Of a DNA stretch of 64,000 nt, positions 18,181-30,750 are shown one piece after another. How positions within the stretch are numbered: the stretch's first letter is position 1; each line of letters opens with the position of its first letter. Under the pieces are notes generated by a model. That model was given only the letters and a program-made list of their open reading frames with translations, ran no database searches and was not told the origin of the DNA. Made by a program: the position numbers and the translations under genes. The stretch lies in the NCBI GenBank assembly GCA_963555705.1, contig OY743190.1, forward strand, positions 17,181,491 to 17,245,490. The letters are read 5' to 3'. This DNA comes from Ligustrum vulgare (lineage: Eukaryota; Streptophyta; Magnoliopsida; Lamiales; Oleaceae).

Positions 18181-19210
18181 TTTCGTTGTTGGCTCCTCCT
18201 TTGCCTTGGGACATGATCATCATTGACTTCCCGTTTTGGATACGAACCCGAAGGTTGCCTTGCTACTCCCTTCCGCCTCAGCTGTCTTTCCATTTTCATG
18301 GCCATGTGTACCATTTCATCTTGTTCCACATAGTGTTGCAGCTCGATGATGTTGGCAATGTTCCTGTTCAACCCGCCCAGAAACCTCGCCATTGTAGCCT
18401 CCCGGTCTTCCACCACGTTGGACCTAATCATTGCCACTTCCATGTCCTTGTGATAATCTTCCACACTTCTTGTCCCTTGAGTCAAACCTTGCAGCCTCTG
18501 ATATATATACCCCTATAATAATGAGTTGGCACAAACCGCTTCCTCATTATAGTTTTTAGTTCACCCCAAGTCTCCACTGGATCCTCAAGATTCCTCCTCC
18601 TAATCGTCACCAATTTGTCCCACCAAATGATTGCATAATTGTGAATTCAACCACCGCCAATTTCACCTCTTCTTTTCGGAATAATGATGACAATCGAAAA
18701 GTAGTTCCACTTTATCTCCCAGTCCAAATAGGCTTTCGGATCACTCCTACCTTGGAACACAGGTATTTTCATTTTGATGTTCCCGAGGTCTCCATCCTCA
18801 ACATCTCTATCCCCATGCCTCCTTCTATGCCCCCTTTCATGCCTATCACCTCGCTCTCTTCTCCTACCTAAGCTGGCGGTAGACACATTCCGCTATCACC
18901 ATCACTATCAACCCTTCCGACATCAAATCCATATCCGACCCGATGATTATCTTCCCTCCTATGCTCCCTCTCTTCGCCCCTCATTTCCCTATGAGTTTGC
19001 TCCCTATGCAATTGGTTAATAGTCTCCTCCTGCCTATCCATTCTAGTCATCAACTTTTCAAAGTGCTCATTTAAAGTAGCCATTACTCCCACATCATGCT
19101 CACCCACCTTATTCATACCTCTGAGTTGTTTGTTGTGGCTCATTGTTGAAGCTGCTGGCTCCCTCCATTCCCTTCCCTTGTTGTCTCCAACAGATGAAGA
19201 AAATGATCCT
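18181..19210 (-). pseudogene. Gag of element D, broken into several frames
   Basis: Pieces in order on the minus strand: an N-terminal region beginning MSGCRGSFSSS (near 19225) with a helical HFEKLMTRMDRQEETINQL stretch; a charged Arg-rich linker; the gag core NIKMKIPVFQGRSDPKAYLDW (about 18775); WWDKLVTIRRRN and KTIMRKRFVPTHYY (18640-18520); then TQGTRSVEDYHKDME to VARFLGG-type sequence (18485-18290). At least three frame changes or stops separate them. These are standard retrotransposon gag motifs. Confidence 0.75.
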
Positions 19211-19219
19211 CGACAGCCA

Positions 19220-19615
19220 GACATTGTTAGGGATAAAAGACTCAAACCGAATAACCTCATGTGTTTAATTTCGCTCATGTATGTCACTCGATTCCCTTTT
19301 CAATATCACACAAGAACTAATCAAGGAACAATAAATAAGGAATTTACGGAAGATATGAAGAAAACTGAGATTAAGAATTTTCTAGAAATTTTGTCGAATT
19401 TTTCCAGCAATTTGTTTTTTTAATCTACCAGAAAATTCGACTACAAGTATGGTAGAAAAATGGAATTGGATTTGGAAGAAAATCGAACAAGAAAAACACT
19501 TTTGAATTTTCAGTAGGATTTTTATGGATCAAATAATGAATTTTTTTTACTGGCACGAAGAACAAAAAAAACAAGAAAAGACAAGAATTTGAAATAGATC
19601 GAAGATCTGATATCA
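19220..19615 (-). other. Leader of element D with decayed primer site
   Basis: Non-coding leader between the 5' LTR and gag. The minus strand at the LTR border reads TGATATCAGATC, a mutated version of the initiator-Met-tRNA site TGGTATCAGAGC. The 5' LTR lacks about 24 terminal bases present in the other LTR, so a small deletion removed the LTR/primer border. Confidence 0.6.
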
Positions 19616-20369
19616 GATGAAAACGCGGAATAACTAAAATAAAAATCTAGGAAAGATCTAAATCAGATTAAAACTAGAAACAATAAATAAATTAGACGAT
19701 AGGACTCCAACCCAAACCTCACGATGCAAGAAATTGATGATGCGAAGGAAAGAACTGGAATTGTTGAACGCCACAAGGATTGCCTAATTCCTTGATAAGT
19801 TCGGGATGAACGCCACAAAGATTTCAATCTTTGATAATTTCGAAATTAAAGGGACTCCTCAACCATTAACAAGCGAAAACTCTCTCACAATTTAATTTAA
19901 TAATCAACCAAAACTGTCTTTACAATGAATGATAATTATAATATAAAGAGAATTTGACCTAAAACTAGGTTTAGCCGCTAATGGGTCCAAAAATATGGAA
20001 ATAATAATTAAAAGCGGAATAAAATTTTCGAAAATACGAAAAATTGAAGTTACGGCCGTGAAGAATTCATTTACGGCTGTAAGTGGTCTTCTGTTCTTGA
20101 TTATGGCCTTGAGACTCAAAGTTACGACCGTAAGTATATTTTTGCTGGAATTCTTCATTTTCACCCGAGAGAGTCTTACGGCCGTGAGATGCATGGTTTA
20201 TGGCCGTAATATGCTTCTGGACTTCAAACTTCGACCCTTTGATTCGGCTTGATCAATTCGCCTTCCCAGTTCGACTCCAACACGAAACTTGCTCCGTTTC
20301 TCACGTAGATCACTCTCGTATTTTCGGTAACTTGACTCCTCCTTTAGTCTCCTACTTTGGATCACATCA
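19616..20369 (-). repeat. 5' LTR of element D
   Basis: 754 bp, matching 16348-17108 with scattered substitutions. Six palindromes (some with C-to-T or G-to-A changes) lie between about 20048 and 20210. Confidence 0.85.
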
Positions 20370-21075
20370 ATTAGCAGATATCAACGCGAGTTTGAGTTTT
20401 GGAGTGATACTCATCTAATTCAAAATACTGGCACTTTTCATATGTGACACATGAGTATCCAAATGCATAAAGAAGTTAGGCATATGAGATGGTTGGGTAG
20501 GACAACTATGTCAATAATTTGCTGGCTGGCCCATAATTTGATCCTTCGAAAAAGTAGTAACCAAGCACCCTCGGCAAGCTTAGGGACCTTTCTTTTCTGG
20601 GCCTTAATATTTATTGATTCTATATTGAAATCATAACAGAGATCTAGGTGAGTTGATCTCCTTAGTTCATTGACAGATACCTTACATTGATTGGATCAGT
20701 GAACATGATAATAAGCATTATAGTTAATGATATTGACAAACCCCAAAAACATCAAATAATGATGCAATATAGACAAACCTAGCTTGTTAATATTGGAAGG
20801 GGAGCTAATGGTGACCTTAGCATTTGTGGAAGAACCATTGTATAGTTATTTCCCCATCAAAACCACATTGGAATGGATCTTCCATGCATCATTACAATGA
20901 GAGCGTGTCACTTATGGAAATATATATAATTCAAAAATTGATCCAATTCAGTTTCAAATTATACATGTCACCAGTCTAAATAGCCATTAAAAAGTGAACA
21001 CTATCAATCCTGGACTGTGTAATCAGGTATCATGCGATTTTGAGTTAGGATTGATACTTATCTAAGCCCTGCAAA

Positions 21076-21521
21076 TGTACAGATGTTTCTGTTACTTGTA
21101 TGTTTAATGCAGGCACCACTGACTATTTACATGGAAATCATTGAACTCATCAAGCACCATTTCAATGGCCAGTCAAAATTCTAAGGGCAATTTTTTTCAA
21201 TATAGGGTTAGGGTGGTGTACTCCAGATAAATATCTATACATCTCTACAAATTAAATTTACATCTTCTTGAACATGTGCGTGGATTCTCTCCAGTTTACA
21301 AAATTGAGACACAAAAATTACCTATCTAACCGCATCAACCATGGAGTATATAAAATCTAAACAATATTGGATAAGGAGATTCAATTATGGCACAAACCAA
21401 CAGATTTGTGGATATTCATATGACCAAAAACACATTAAATTATGAAAAATATAAACGAACCTTGCTGCACGATGGTGAGCTGCTTGTCCTCGAGGAGATG
21501 AAATTAGCATTTGCGGAAGGA
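21076..21521. other. Host stretch left of element E
   Basis: AT-rich host sequence. The final ~85 bases are open on the plus strand (KRTLLHDGELLVLEEMKLAF) up to the insertion, and that frame continues after E for about 25 codons (30174 onward) before a stop. It may be an old exon, but I do not recognise it. Confidence 0.3.
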
Positions 21522-21526
21522 ACATT

Positions 21527-22941
21527 TGTTGGAATTATATATGTCCATAGAGTATAATTCACGACATTTAAAAGTAAAATATTAATTGATTGTATTAATA
21601 TGATGTTGTGTTTGTCCACGGGTCGATTTAATATTACAAATTGAGTGTTTAAGTTGTTAAACACAGAAAGATTCAATTCGTGATTCGATCTAAAATTAAC
21701 GTTCACGATCAGTAAATAAATATGGACGATTTATTTTGATAAGATCGTCTCGATTTTATTAAAGTCTGTCTTTGATTTTGGTAATAAAATTGAGAGTACG
21801 TTTGGAACGTATCGGACGGGACCACGTGAAATTAATTTGTGACATTGACCATACAAATTTAATTTCACTTGATTATTGTACGTGGGACCTTAATCCTAAT
21901 AGGATAATGGACTTCGATTACTAACTTGAAGTTCTTTGAGGTATCAATGGGTGAGATCAAATTGCTGATCAATATCTCGGTACTTTGGGAATTAAAGTGA
22001 ACTAACGAGGAACATATATTCGTATTATGGAATCCGTCACCTTTTAGGTATGATCATAATCTCACTGGTTCTTCTAGTGGACAGTTGAATCTGAGCTCAA
22101 TAATTCGACAGTAACTATTGAATTCTATGATGTGATGGGATCACATCGAACTGTCAGACAGAAGATGAGAGTTGAGAATTTATGAATATTCGAAGAAGGG
22201 CATTTTGGTCATTTTAACTTGCTCCGAATATTCGAGTTGATCGACGGGGGTAACATGTAAGAACGATAAGTCAGAGGATATAATTATTGATTAATTGTTT
22301 CAGTAATTTCAATTTTACTAAGAGTGCAGTCTCGTTCTTTTAGTGGAATAGAACGTGATTAATAAATTAATTTTGACTGATCAAGAGTTGATCGGGTCAT
22401 AATTAATTTATTGGAGCTTAGTTTAATTGGGTCCGATCAGGTTCCCTCGGTGGCTTCACTATAATGGGTTTATACATGCTTATTACCTGTATTGGGTTGT
22501 GCAGAAATGGGCCTGGGTTATGGTACTAGGCCTGGTAGGGTTTTGGAGTGTAAAGAGGTTACAAATAGTCTCCCAAGACTATTTTTTTTAACCTAATTGG
22601 GAAAGTGGCGAAACACACACTAAAGTGTGTAGTGTGTGTTTCCTCTTTACAAAGAAACCCTAAACCTAGTTTAACATAGGTCTTGAGAAAGGTGACCACG
22701 CACCTGCACAGCTGCCATTGGAGAACACCGAGGAAAGCTTGAGGGTTTGAAGTTTTGGTGAAATCAAGAAGCAGCGAAAAGATATTATTGTAAAGCACGC
22801 TACAAGGGTAATATCTCTTTCTCCTTTTGTGTGCAAAAATTATTTATTCCAAGTTGAATACATAGAACAGAAAATCCTGTAACGGGATGATCTATCACAA
22901 GAAATCAATTTTTGTGAGTAGAGCAACCCGGGTTCCCAACA
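21527..22941 (+). repeat. 5' LTR of element E
   Basis: 1415 bp, TGTTGGAATT...TTCCCAACA. No coding potential was accepted within it. Confidence 0.95.
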
Positions 22942-22943
22942 AT

Positions 22944-22955
22944 TGGTATCAGAGC
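22944..22955 (+). other. Primer-binding site of element E (tRNA-iMet)
   Basis: TGGTATCAGAGC two bases after the LTR end. Confidence 0.95.
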
Positions 22956-25900
22956 GTCAGGTTTTTGATACTGTTTTGTGTATTTAGGAATAAATAATTT
23001 TGTTTATGCATGTGTTAGTTGAGCGGTGTTAGGTTTTATGTGATTTGATTGTTATTGGATGAATGATATTTTGATGAACAAATTTATGGCCTTAGATTTT
23101 TGTTGTAAAATCTTGTATTTGTTTTATCGAGTAATGTAACAAAGGGGGTGGATTACGTATCCATGTTTTCCCCTTTGATTTTTATTTTTGCAATAGAATT
23201 AGCAAATTAGGTTTTGTGTAATTCCAATTGTGATTGTAAATTTCGAGGCCTAAATCTGCAACTTCAATCAAAGGACCAGATCTGCATTTTTTAATTTAAG
23301 GGACTGATGACGCAATTTCGAAACAAGGACCACTCTTCATCTTCTTCAAAAGCGCAAGGGTTGGCAATGCAATTTTGCTGAAAATTTGAAAAATCAGAGG
23401 GACTCATTGGTGATGCCACTGCTGTCGACGACCGACAGCGCTGATTTCCACTCTCGACTGCAGTGGCGGCGGCACCGCATGTGAAGCAGCAAAGGAGGAG
23501 CGCGACGTACTACAGTGCAGCTGCTGCCATGTGCGTCATGCAACGGTGCTCAAAGCACTGTCATCGCGCGATCGTGGTGGCTTTGTTGAGTCCAGAAGAT
23601 GCCACTGATTCTCCTACCTCCATTTCCGGCAGATTGGTGCAGAAGGAATATGGCGACACAGTTGTTTAGCAGCCTTCGTTCCAAGCGATGCGGAGGTGTT
23701 TTGGCCGCTGGCGTCGCACGGTATTGATGGCAACGATGGTACCCAGTTGCCGGCTTCCGGTTTCTCCGGTGAATAATTATGAAGGCTCCATTTCCGGTGA
23801 TGGTAAGGTGGAAAGAATAGCGGCTGCATTTCCTTCATCTTGATGGCAGTCTGAATACAAGCAGGGTTTTCAGACTTGGGCTCATAATTCAATTGGGCCA
23901 AATTTTGCTTTTGGGCCAGAATTAAAGATTGGGCACTTGGACCGGTTTTATATCAGTTGGACCAGATTTTGGTGAAATTAAATATGGCCCTAAAATTATA
24001 AAATTGGTCTATTTTTTAATTGCAATGTGGGCTAAATCGTTTAGCTGGGCCAATGTAATGTGGACTAAATTTTACAATGGGCTGCAATATTTAATTGGAT
24101 CACTGCATTTGGAATTTGGCATTTGGGCTGAAGATTATAACTTTGCAGATTGGACCAGTTTAATGATGGGCTGAGAAATATTATTTGAAGAGTTCAAGTA
24201 ATGGGCTGGACACTTGCAAATGGGAATTGAAGAATTGGGTCGGCTTATGGCTCAATTGAATCTTTAATTAATTTGTAATTTTTGTGTCTAGGTTTGGCCA
24301 TAAATTATGTTCATATTTATTTTATTATCGCATTTATTTTATGCTTTAATTAAATTGTGAATGAATGTCATTAGATAACATGTCATGTAGATCGCATAAA
24401 CACCGCTCTAGGTACTATACTGTCATCCATTGTTTTATATTTTATTTTATTTTCTAAATGTTAGATCAGAAAATAAATATATTTATTAATAATTAAATTG
24501 ATTTTAAGAGTTAAAATTGATTGGGTAATTATTAATTAAAACCCAAGAGTTCAAAATATTAAGTGAGCGAGGGTGCAATTTTTGAACCCACGGCCTCCCC
24601 TATTAGCCCATTAGTAAAAAATTTGTGTATGCCTCGTGCTAATCTAATTAGTCTCCCTATAGGAGGGCTACACTGTTTTGGTTACTGGATTGGGCCCAAT
24701 TAGGTGATGATTTTTTAAGTGTGAATTAATCATGATTACCCTATAGGTGACATAATTAATTTGGTATTTGAAATATTATTAATATAGGGGTTAGACACTT
24801 AAATTAATGACATCGTGGGGACTTCCTATAGAATATCCAAACGATGTCAATGATGGCCAAATTTTAACGACTATAAATTAAATATTGCATGAGATGCTAG
24901 ATATATTTAATTTAGTGGGAGGGTCCCAACCTAGCCATAAATCACATTTATTTCTCCTATAGAGAAATGTGTTTAAGATTTTGGGGTTTTAGGTTGTCGT
25001 CATATTATAGTAGTTTTGGGTCTACTTGTGCATAATTTTTATTCATGCATCATATATGAAAGTATTCATCATTTATACAACTCGTTTTTAATACATTTAT
25101 TTTATTTGAATGTCGTATTTCCACAACTAGTTATATATTTAGACATCACCAACTAATTTGCGAAAATTGTAACATGTCTCGTTATAATTCTTTCCACTTA
25201 TGACATTTGTTCGTGCTAGAAGATCCTTGTTCAAAATAATTATAAATCTTCCAATGAAAATGGTTTTATTTTGATGAGATGATTTATTGCATAGTTTTGA
25301 TTCTCATATCAAGTACTTCGCAATAAAAATATCAAAATGGGATACCATATTTATTTTCTCGATGGAAGGGTATTTATGATAATTTGAACATTTTAATTAT
25401 ACAAAATATGCTATCAAGCTATATTATATCTCTACTTATGAACCGATCACATTTTTATAAGAGACCATTTGGTAAAACATGATTGGTCACTTTAACGTGG
25501 TGGAGGTTCCACTTGCAAACATTGATTCATGTGACATAATGCTTGAGAAATCTTTTAAGATGATCTCTTGCGGTTCAGTGTGGACTATATTCACCAGGAT
25601 GAACGTGTCCCTGAAAGGTTCAATGTAAGCTATTCATAGAGAAGAGATTATTTTAAAGCAACGGATAGTATGGTAGGCCCTCTAACCTTTTTGCTTTTGA
25701 GCAAAGATAGGATTAATGAGGAAGTAGCCTTTCTTGGAAACTCTATAATGGAGTAAGACTCTATTCATTGTGTTATGGTTAGTAATTGAGTCTATCTTGA
25801 TTATAGATTCTAGAGTAACTAATCGCTATTGCAAGTTGTTGCAATATGGTCCTAGGTGACCAAATGACACAATGAGATAGAGTATACTATAAGGATAAGC

Positions 25901-26200
25901 ACGGGTATGGTAATATGGAAAGAGCCGTTGGGCTTTTATGTTTACGAAACAATTTGATTGTTATTTTGTCTCTTTATTATTTGAGCGGAATTATTTAGCG
26001 CTTAATCTCCAGTCATTAGTTGGAATTAAGTTAAATAATGCTCTTATTGTTGCGAGACAAATGGTTAACAATCTCAAAGCCTTGTAAATGGTTCTAAGTG
26101 TAATATTACTACAAGTGATAAGGGATAGATGACTCCTTGTATTAATGAACTCTTTGATAAGATCTTAAGATAATCATATTTATCTAAATAAGATTGAAAG
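22956..26200 (+). other. Long non-coding leader of element E
   Basis: About 3.2 kb without a supportable ORF. It includes a GC-rich island (about 23400-23780) in an AT-rich setting, GGGCTGG/TTGGACC-type repeats (23880-24240), and AT-rich stretches with 'ccctatag' motifs (24590-24960). No gag protein motif is recognisable, so gag has been lost or has decayed beyond recognition. Confidence 0.5.
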
Positions 26201-28740
26201 ACTAGTAAAGATAACCTCTAAGTATTTTGGAGGTGGAATCTATGTGGGCTTTTGAATTTTATTTAGAGGGTAAAATGATTAAGATTTTAGGCTTGGTTAC
26301 ACTTATCCAAAACTCGATTCTAATACTAGTAAGGGATGGACCTCAAAAGGATCTGAGGTGGAATCTATACTATTTTTCTGAATCTTGTTTAGAGGATTAT
26401 ATAACCAAGAGTCCTTATACATTATATGGACTTAAGAGTTTGAGGATTAATACACTTCGATATGAATGGATTCTTTTGTGCTCAAGATACGAGAGAGTAC
26501 GAGTAATTCATCACTTTTATTGATGATCACTCCAGATCTCGATTATATACTTAATATCTCATTAATCCGAAATGTTGAAGAAATTCTAGAATTTTGGATA
26601 GAAGTTGAGAAGTAATTAAGAGAATCGAAATACTTCGATTTGATCGAGGTTTTTGTATCTCTCATATGAGTTTAGGAACCATTTATCGGAAAAGGAGAAC
26701 AAGGTAATACCAAATCAATGATGAGTTATCCTCGTTACTAGTTTCATTTGGGAATGTATACCGGAGATAGTCAGGTTCCTTCATAGCCTAGTACCATTGA
26801 TTCGTTTCCTGAAATACCCCTAGAGTTGTGGCATGGGTGCAAGCTCAGTTTACACCACATTCAGATTTGGGGACTTTTGGCACACAAGTTGAAAGCCAGG
26901 ATTGACGAGATGGAGGCAACAATGAAGGTTTGATTATAAGGTATGCAGCGAAACTAGAAATTATTTCTTCTATAGTCCTTTGGTCAAGAAAGTATTTGTT
27001 CAGTACAAATGTAACTTTCTTAGAGGATAAGGCATATAGAAGAATACAAATCCACAAGTAAAATTCTATTGGATAAGATGTTAGAACGTGGTTCAAACAA
27101 TTTGATTCCAGGTTTCCGCATAGAATTAATCTTGATGATTTGGGACTTCCTACGGAACCGATGGTTGCTGATCCTAGTGGGAGAAATAGGCAAGTGGTTC
27201 AACCACTAATCTTGCCTGGTGAACCCAATGGACTGGGAAAAATCAAAGGTTGTAGTCGAAGTTGTTCTCACTGTTCTGCCTCTTCTTTATGTTCATAAAG
27301 AGGTAGTGAAGAGGTTGATCCCAATTAGGGATATAACCAAGTAGTGGGAGAAGAGGAAGGGACTCTGTTTGGACATAATGGAAATACACTTCCAGCGACT
27401 AATTGGAGTGGGAGGGTTGTAAGACCACCTTCTTGACTCTTATTCTACGGAGAGTCTTTTTAGACAGTCTCTGCTGAAATAAGAGAAGAACTCCTCATTT
27501 AGGGAAGTGGTAGAAGTTATAGACTTGAAATCATGGAAGGTGAATGTGAACTCGGAATTAGATTCCTAGTAATCCAACAAGTTTGGATATTTGTAGACGC
27601 ACCCAATGGGGTCAAACCTATAGGGTGTGATGATTTTTAAGATGATAAAAGAATGGTAAATGGAAAGGTTGATACCTTTAGTGCAAGGCTTATGGTTGTG
27701 GGTTTGTGAAACCCTTCTCGCCAATAGCCATGCAAAAGTTTACCTGGATCTTTTATCCATTGTCGTTCATTGTGAAAATGAGGTACGACAAATTGATATC
27801 AAGATGTTGTTTCTTGAATGCATCTTGAGGAAATCATTTACAAAGTGTAATCTAATGAGTTCATATTAAAGACCATGAAAGTAAAATTCATGACTTACAA
27901 GTTTCCAACTTTGGATTTGGGTATTTGTTCAACATATGGAATACAGAATTTGATCGAATGATTGTGATACATGTTCTTGATCAAAATCTTGATATATCTT
28001 AAGTATACTCGAGTATACAGAAAGATGAGTCAGTTTTCGCAACTATTTATTTGAATGACACTCTACTAATGTGTGAGAGTATTTTCATTAAATAGTAATT
28101 GGCACCAGCAATTAGACTTGAAGGACTTGTAGATGACTGTCTATTTTTTCTAGACATCCGTACTTTTCGGAGTGGGAGAAAAATGAAATAGAAAGTCTCA
28201 AGCTTCATGTAATAATAAGATACTATCTACATTTGCAATATTGAAGTCTTGAAAGGAATAATGTTCTTTGTGGACTTTATCTATCTTATGAGTATTCTCC
28301 TAAGACTCATGGTAAGATAGAGAAGGTTCCTTATGCTCCGGCTATAGGAAGCCTTACTTTGCACTAGATAGGTCATATCTTATGCTGGGGATATTGTTGG
28401 TGATTATTAGTTTGATCCAGGATCAGATCATTGAATAGAGGTAAAGCACGTACTGAAGCGTTTTTGGAAAACGAGTAAATATTTGCTTATCTATTCAGTT
28501 GGTGATCTGATGGATTAAAACTAATTAAGATCTGATTTGACTAGGATTCTCGAGAGTCGTCAAAATTGGAATATAACTGGGAGATAATGTGGTTAATTGG
28601 TTGGGAATAACACAATCTTGGATTGTTTGTTGTACAACCGTGACTTACATCGAAAGGAGTTATCATATTTGTTGAGAACATAATCATTAATGTAATGATG
28701 ATGTTGACAAAATGAATGATTCGATGTTTCATGTATACTC
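26200..28740 (+). pseudogene. Decayed copia pol of element E
   Basis: Scattered in all three plus frames are copia pol relics in the right order: integrase-like LEGKMIK (26265) and a FIDDHSR-type region (about 26490-26640); the RT entry VWIFVDAPNGVKPIGC (27580-27630); RQIDIKMLFLECIL (27788-27830), equivalent to the QMDVKTAFLNG block; YAPAIGSL (about 28333); and HWIEVKHVLKRFWKTSKYLL (28428-28487) from the RNase H side. Stops and frameshifts are dense. No functional enzyme can be made from it. Confidence 0.75.
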
Positions 28741-28758
28741 TAAGGGCAAGTGGGAGAT

Positions 28759-30173
28759 TGTTGGAATTATATATGCCCATAGAGTATAATTCACGACATT
28801 TAAAAGTAAAATATTAATTGATTGTATTAATATGATGTTGTGTTTGTCCACGGGTCGATTTGATATTACAAATTGAGTGTTTAAGTTGTTAAACACAGAA
28901 AGATTCAATTCGTGATTCGATCTAAAATTAACGTTCACGATCAGTAAATAAATATGGACGATTTATTTTGATAAGATCGTCTCGATTTTATTAAAGTCTG
29001 TCTTTGACTTTGGTAATAAAATTGAGAGTACGTTTGGAACGTATTGGACGGGACCACGTGAAATTAATTTGTGACATTGACCATACAAATTTAATTTTAC
29101 TTGATTATTTTACGTGGGACCTTAATCCTAATAGGATAATGTACTTCGATTACTAACTTGAAGTTCTTTGAGGTATCAATGGGTGAGATCAAATTGCTGA
29201 TCAATATCTCGGTACTTTGGGAATTAAAGTGAACTAACGAGGAACATATATTCGTATTATGGAATCCGTCACCTTTTAGGTATGATCATAATCTCACTGG
29301 TTCTTCTAGTGGACAGTTGAATCTGAGCTCAGTAATTCGACAGTAACTGTTGAATTCTATGATGTGATGGGATCACATCGAACATTCAGACAGAAGATGA
29401 GAGTTGAGAATTTATGAATATTCGAAGAAGGGCATTTTGGTCATTTTAACTTGCTCCGAATATTCGAGTTGATCGACGGAGGTAACATGTAAGAACGATA
29501 AGTCAGAGGATATAATTATTGATTAATTGTTTCAGTAATTTCAATTTTACTAAGAGTGCAGTCTCGTTCTTTTAGTGGAATAGAACGTGATTAATAAATT
29601 AATTTTGACTGATCAAGAGTTGATCGGGTCATAATTAATTTATTGGAGCTTAGTTTAATTGGGTCCGATCAGGTTCCCTCGGTGGCTTCACTATAATGGG
29701 TTTATACAGGCTTATTACCTGTATTGGGTTGTGCAGAAATGGGCCTGGGTTATGGTACTAGGCCTGGTACGGTTTTGGAGTGTAAAGAGGTTACAAATAG
29801 TCTCCCAAGACTATTTTTTTTAACCTAATTGGGAAAGTGGCGAAACACACACTAAAGTGTGTAGTGTGTGTTTCCTCTTTACAAAGAAACCCTAAACCTA
29901 GTTTAACATAGGTCTTGAGAAAGGTGACCACGCACCTGCACAGCTGCCATTGGAGAACACCGAGGAAAGCTTGAGGGTTTGAAGCTTTGGTGAAATCAAG
30001 AAGCAGCGAAAAGATATTATTGTAAAGCACGCTACAAGGGTAATATCTCTTTCTCCTTTCGTGTGCAAAAATTATTTATTTCAAGTTGAATACATAGAAT
30101 AGAAAATCCTGTAACGGGATGATCTATCACAAGAAATCAATTTTTGTGAGTTGAGCAACCCGGGTTCCCAACA
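28759..30173 (+). repeat. 3' LTR of element E
   Basis: 1415 bp partner of 21527-22941, directly preceded by the polypurine tract and followed by TSD ACATT. Confidence 0.95.
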
Positions 30174-30178
30174 ACATT

Positions 30179-30419
30179 ACATGTCAGTTTCTTCCTCGAA
30201 GATTCATTAGTATGCATATTCCATGATCAGGAATCTCCTGAGCAAAGTTCTTGTTGAACTGGTAAACATCAGCAGGAATAATTTCCACGTGACAAGAATT
30301 TCTCATCCCATTTTTTGACATGATTATAATTGCAAAGCAATTCGGAAAATTTCAGGTGACGACTCTACAAAATCTGGAAGCTATGTCAGAACTGCATTTT
30401 TTTACTTGTTTTGATGGTT
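30179..30419. other. Host stretch between elements E and F
   Basis: About 240 bases of non-repeat host sequence. The minus strand has a ~50-codon open stretch (EIIPADVYQFNKNFAQEIPD...) and the plus strand a short one after an acceptor-like TTTCAG (30354). Neither is recognised. Confidence 0.3.
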
Positions 30420-30424
30420 GAGAT

Positions 30425-30750
30425 TGTTGGATAAAATTCAATAATGTGGGGCCAAACATGTATAAAATAAAATGTGTGGTGCTATCTTAAGGATTTAGTC
30501 AATAAAGTGATCCACTAAAGATTATTCGGGACTAATGGGTATTAAGTGTCGTGAGGTTAAAGTGTAGAGACGGATTCAATGTTTTAAATTGATGAGGGGC
30601 CAATTTAATAACATTGAAACATGATAGTTGCCCTACAACTATTTATACAGGTCATGGTCCCCAATTGAGCGTGGCTTTTCATAATTCTCTGTATCCCCGT
30701 CAACAGAGAAGAAACATAAGGAGAAAATCACGAATCAGTTGGAAGGCCAT
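30425..30750 (+). repeat. 5' LTR of element F, left part
   Basis: First 326 bp of the 454-bp LTR, ending with the GCCAT target (30746-30750) where element B inserted; continues at 40793. Confidence 0.95.

Larger units (their letters stand above)
16323..20369 (-). mobile_element. Non-autonomous Ty3/gypsy element D (gag-protease only)
   Basis: Minus orientation, TSD ATTAG at 16318-16322 and 20370-20374. LTRs are 16323-17108 and 19616-20369, about 6-7% diverged by eye, so it is clearly older than A, B, E and F. The interior (2.5 kb) keeps gag, a zinc knuckle, a protease and then directly a polyprotein tail; reverse transcriptase, RNase H and integrase are absent. LTR ends (TGATGTGATC) and the palindrome array relate it to elements C and G. 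The polypurine tract (AAGAGAGGGGGGA, near 17110-17122) overlaps the end of the coding tail. Confidence 0.85.
15983..21075. repeat. Diverged host tandem duplication, left unit split by element D
   Basis: Host sequence at 15983-16317 continuing at 20375-20420 is recognisably repeated at 20672-21075: shared runs include GACAAACCT, GGAAGGGGAG, TGGAAGAA and TTTCAAAT.ATACATG. The two units are diverged. No ORF or known family was recognised. The stretches 15955-15982 and 20421-20671 are unique and unassigned. Confidence 0.6.
21527..30173 (+). mobile_element. Ty1/copia element E with decayed pol
   Basis: LTRs 21527-22941 and 28759-30173 (1415 bp each; TGTTGG...CCAACA ends), perfect TSD ACATT (21522-21526, 30174-30178). 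Primer site at 22944-22955 and polypurine tract AAGGGCAAGTGGGAGA at 28742-28757 set plus orientation. LTRs differ at roughly 20 sites (about 1.4%), suggesting about half a million years. Despite that, the interior holds only heavily decayed copia pol, so the copy probably moved using enzymes from another element. Confidence 0.9.

Noticed and set aside
18186..18518. Plus-strand ORFs opposite gag of D
   Set aside because: They are antisense shadows of the gag coding sequence with no domains of their own.
21440..21706. Minus-strand ORF spanning the left border of E
   Set aside because: It crosses an LTR/host junction created by insertion, so it cannot be an ancestral gene.
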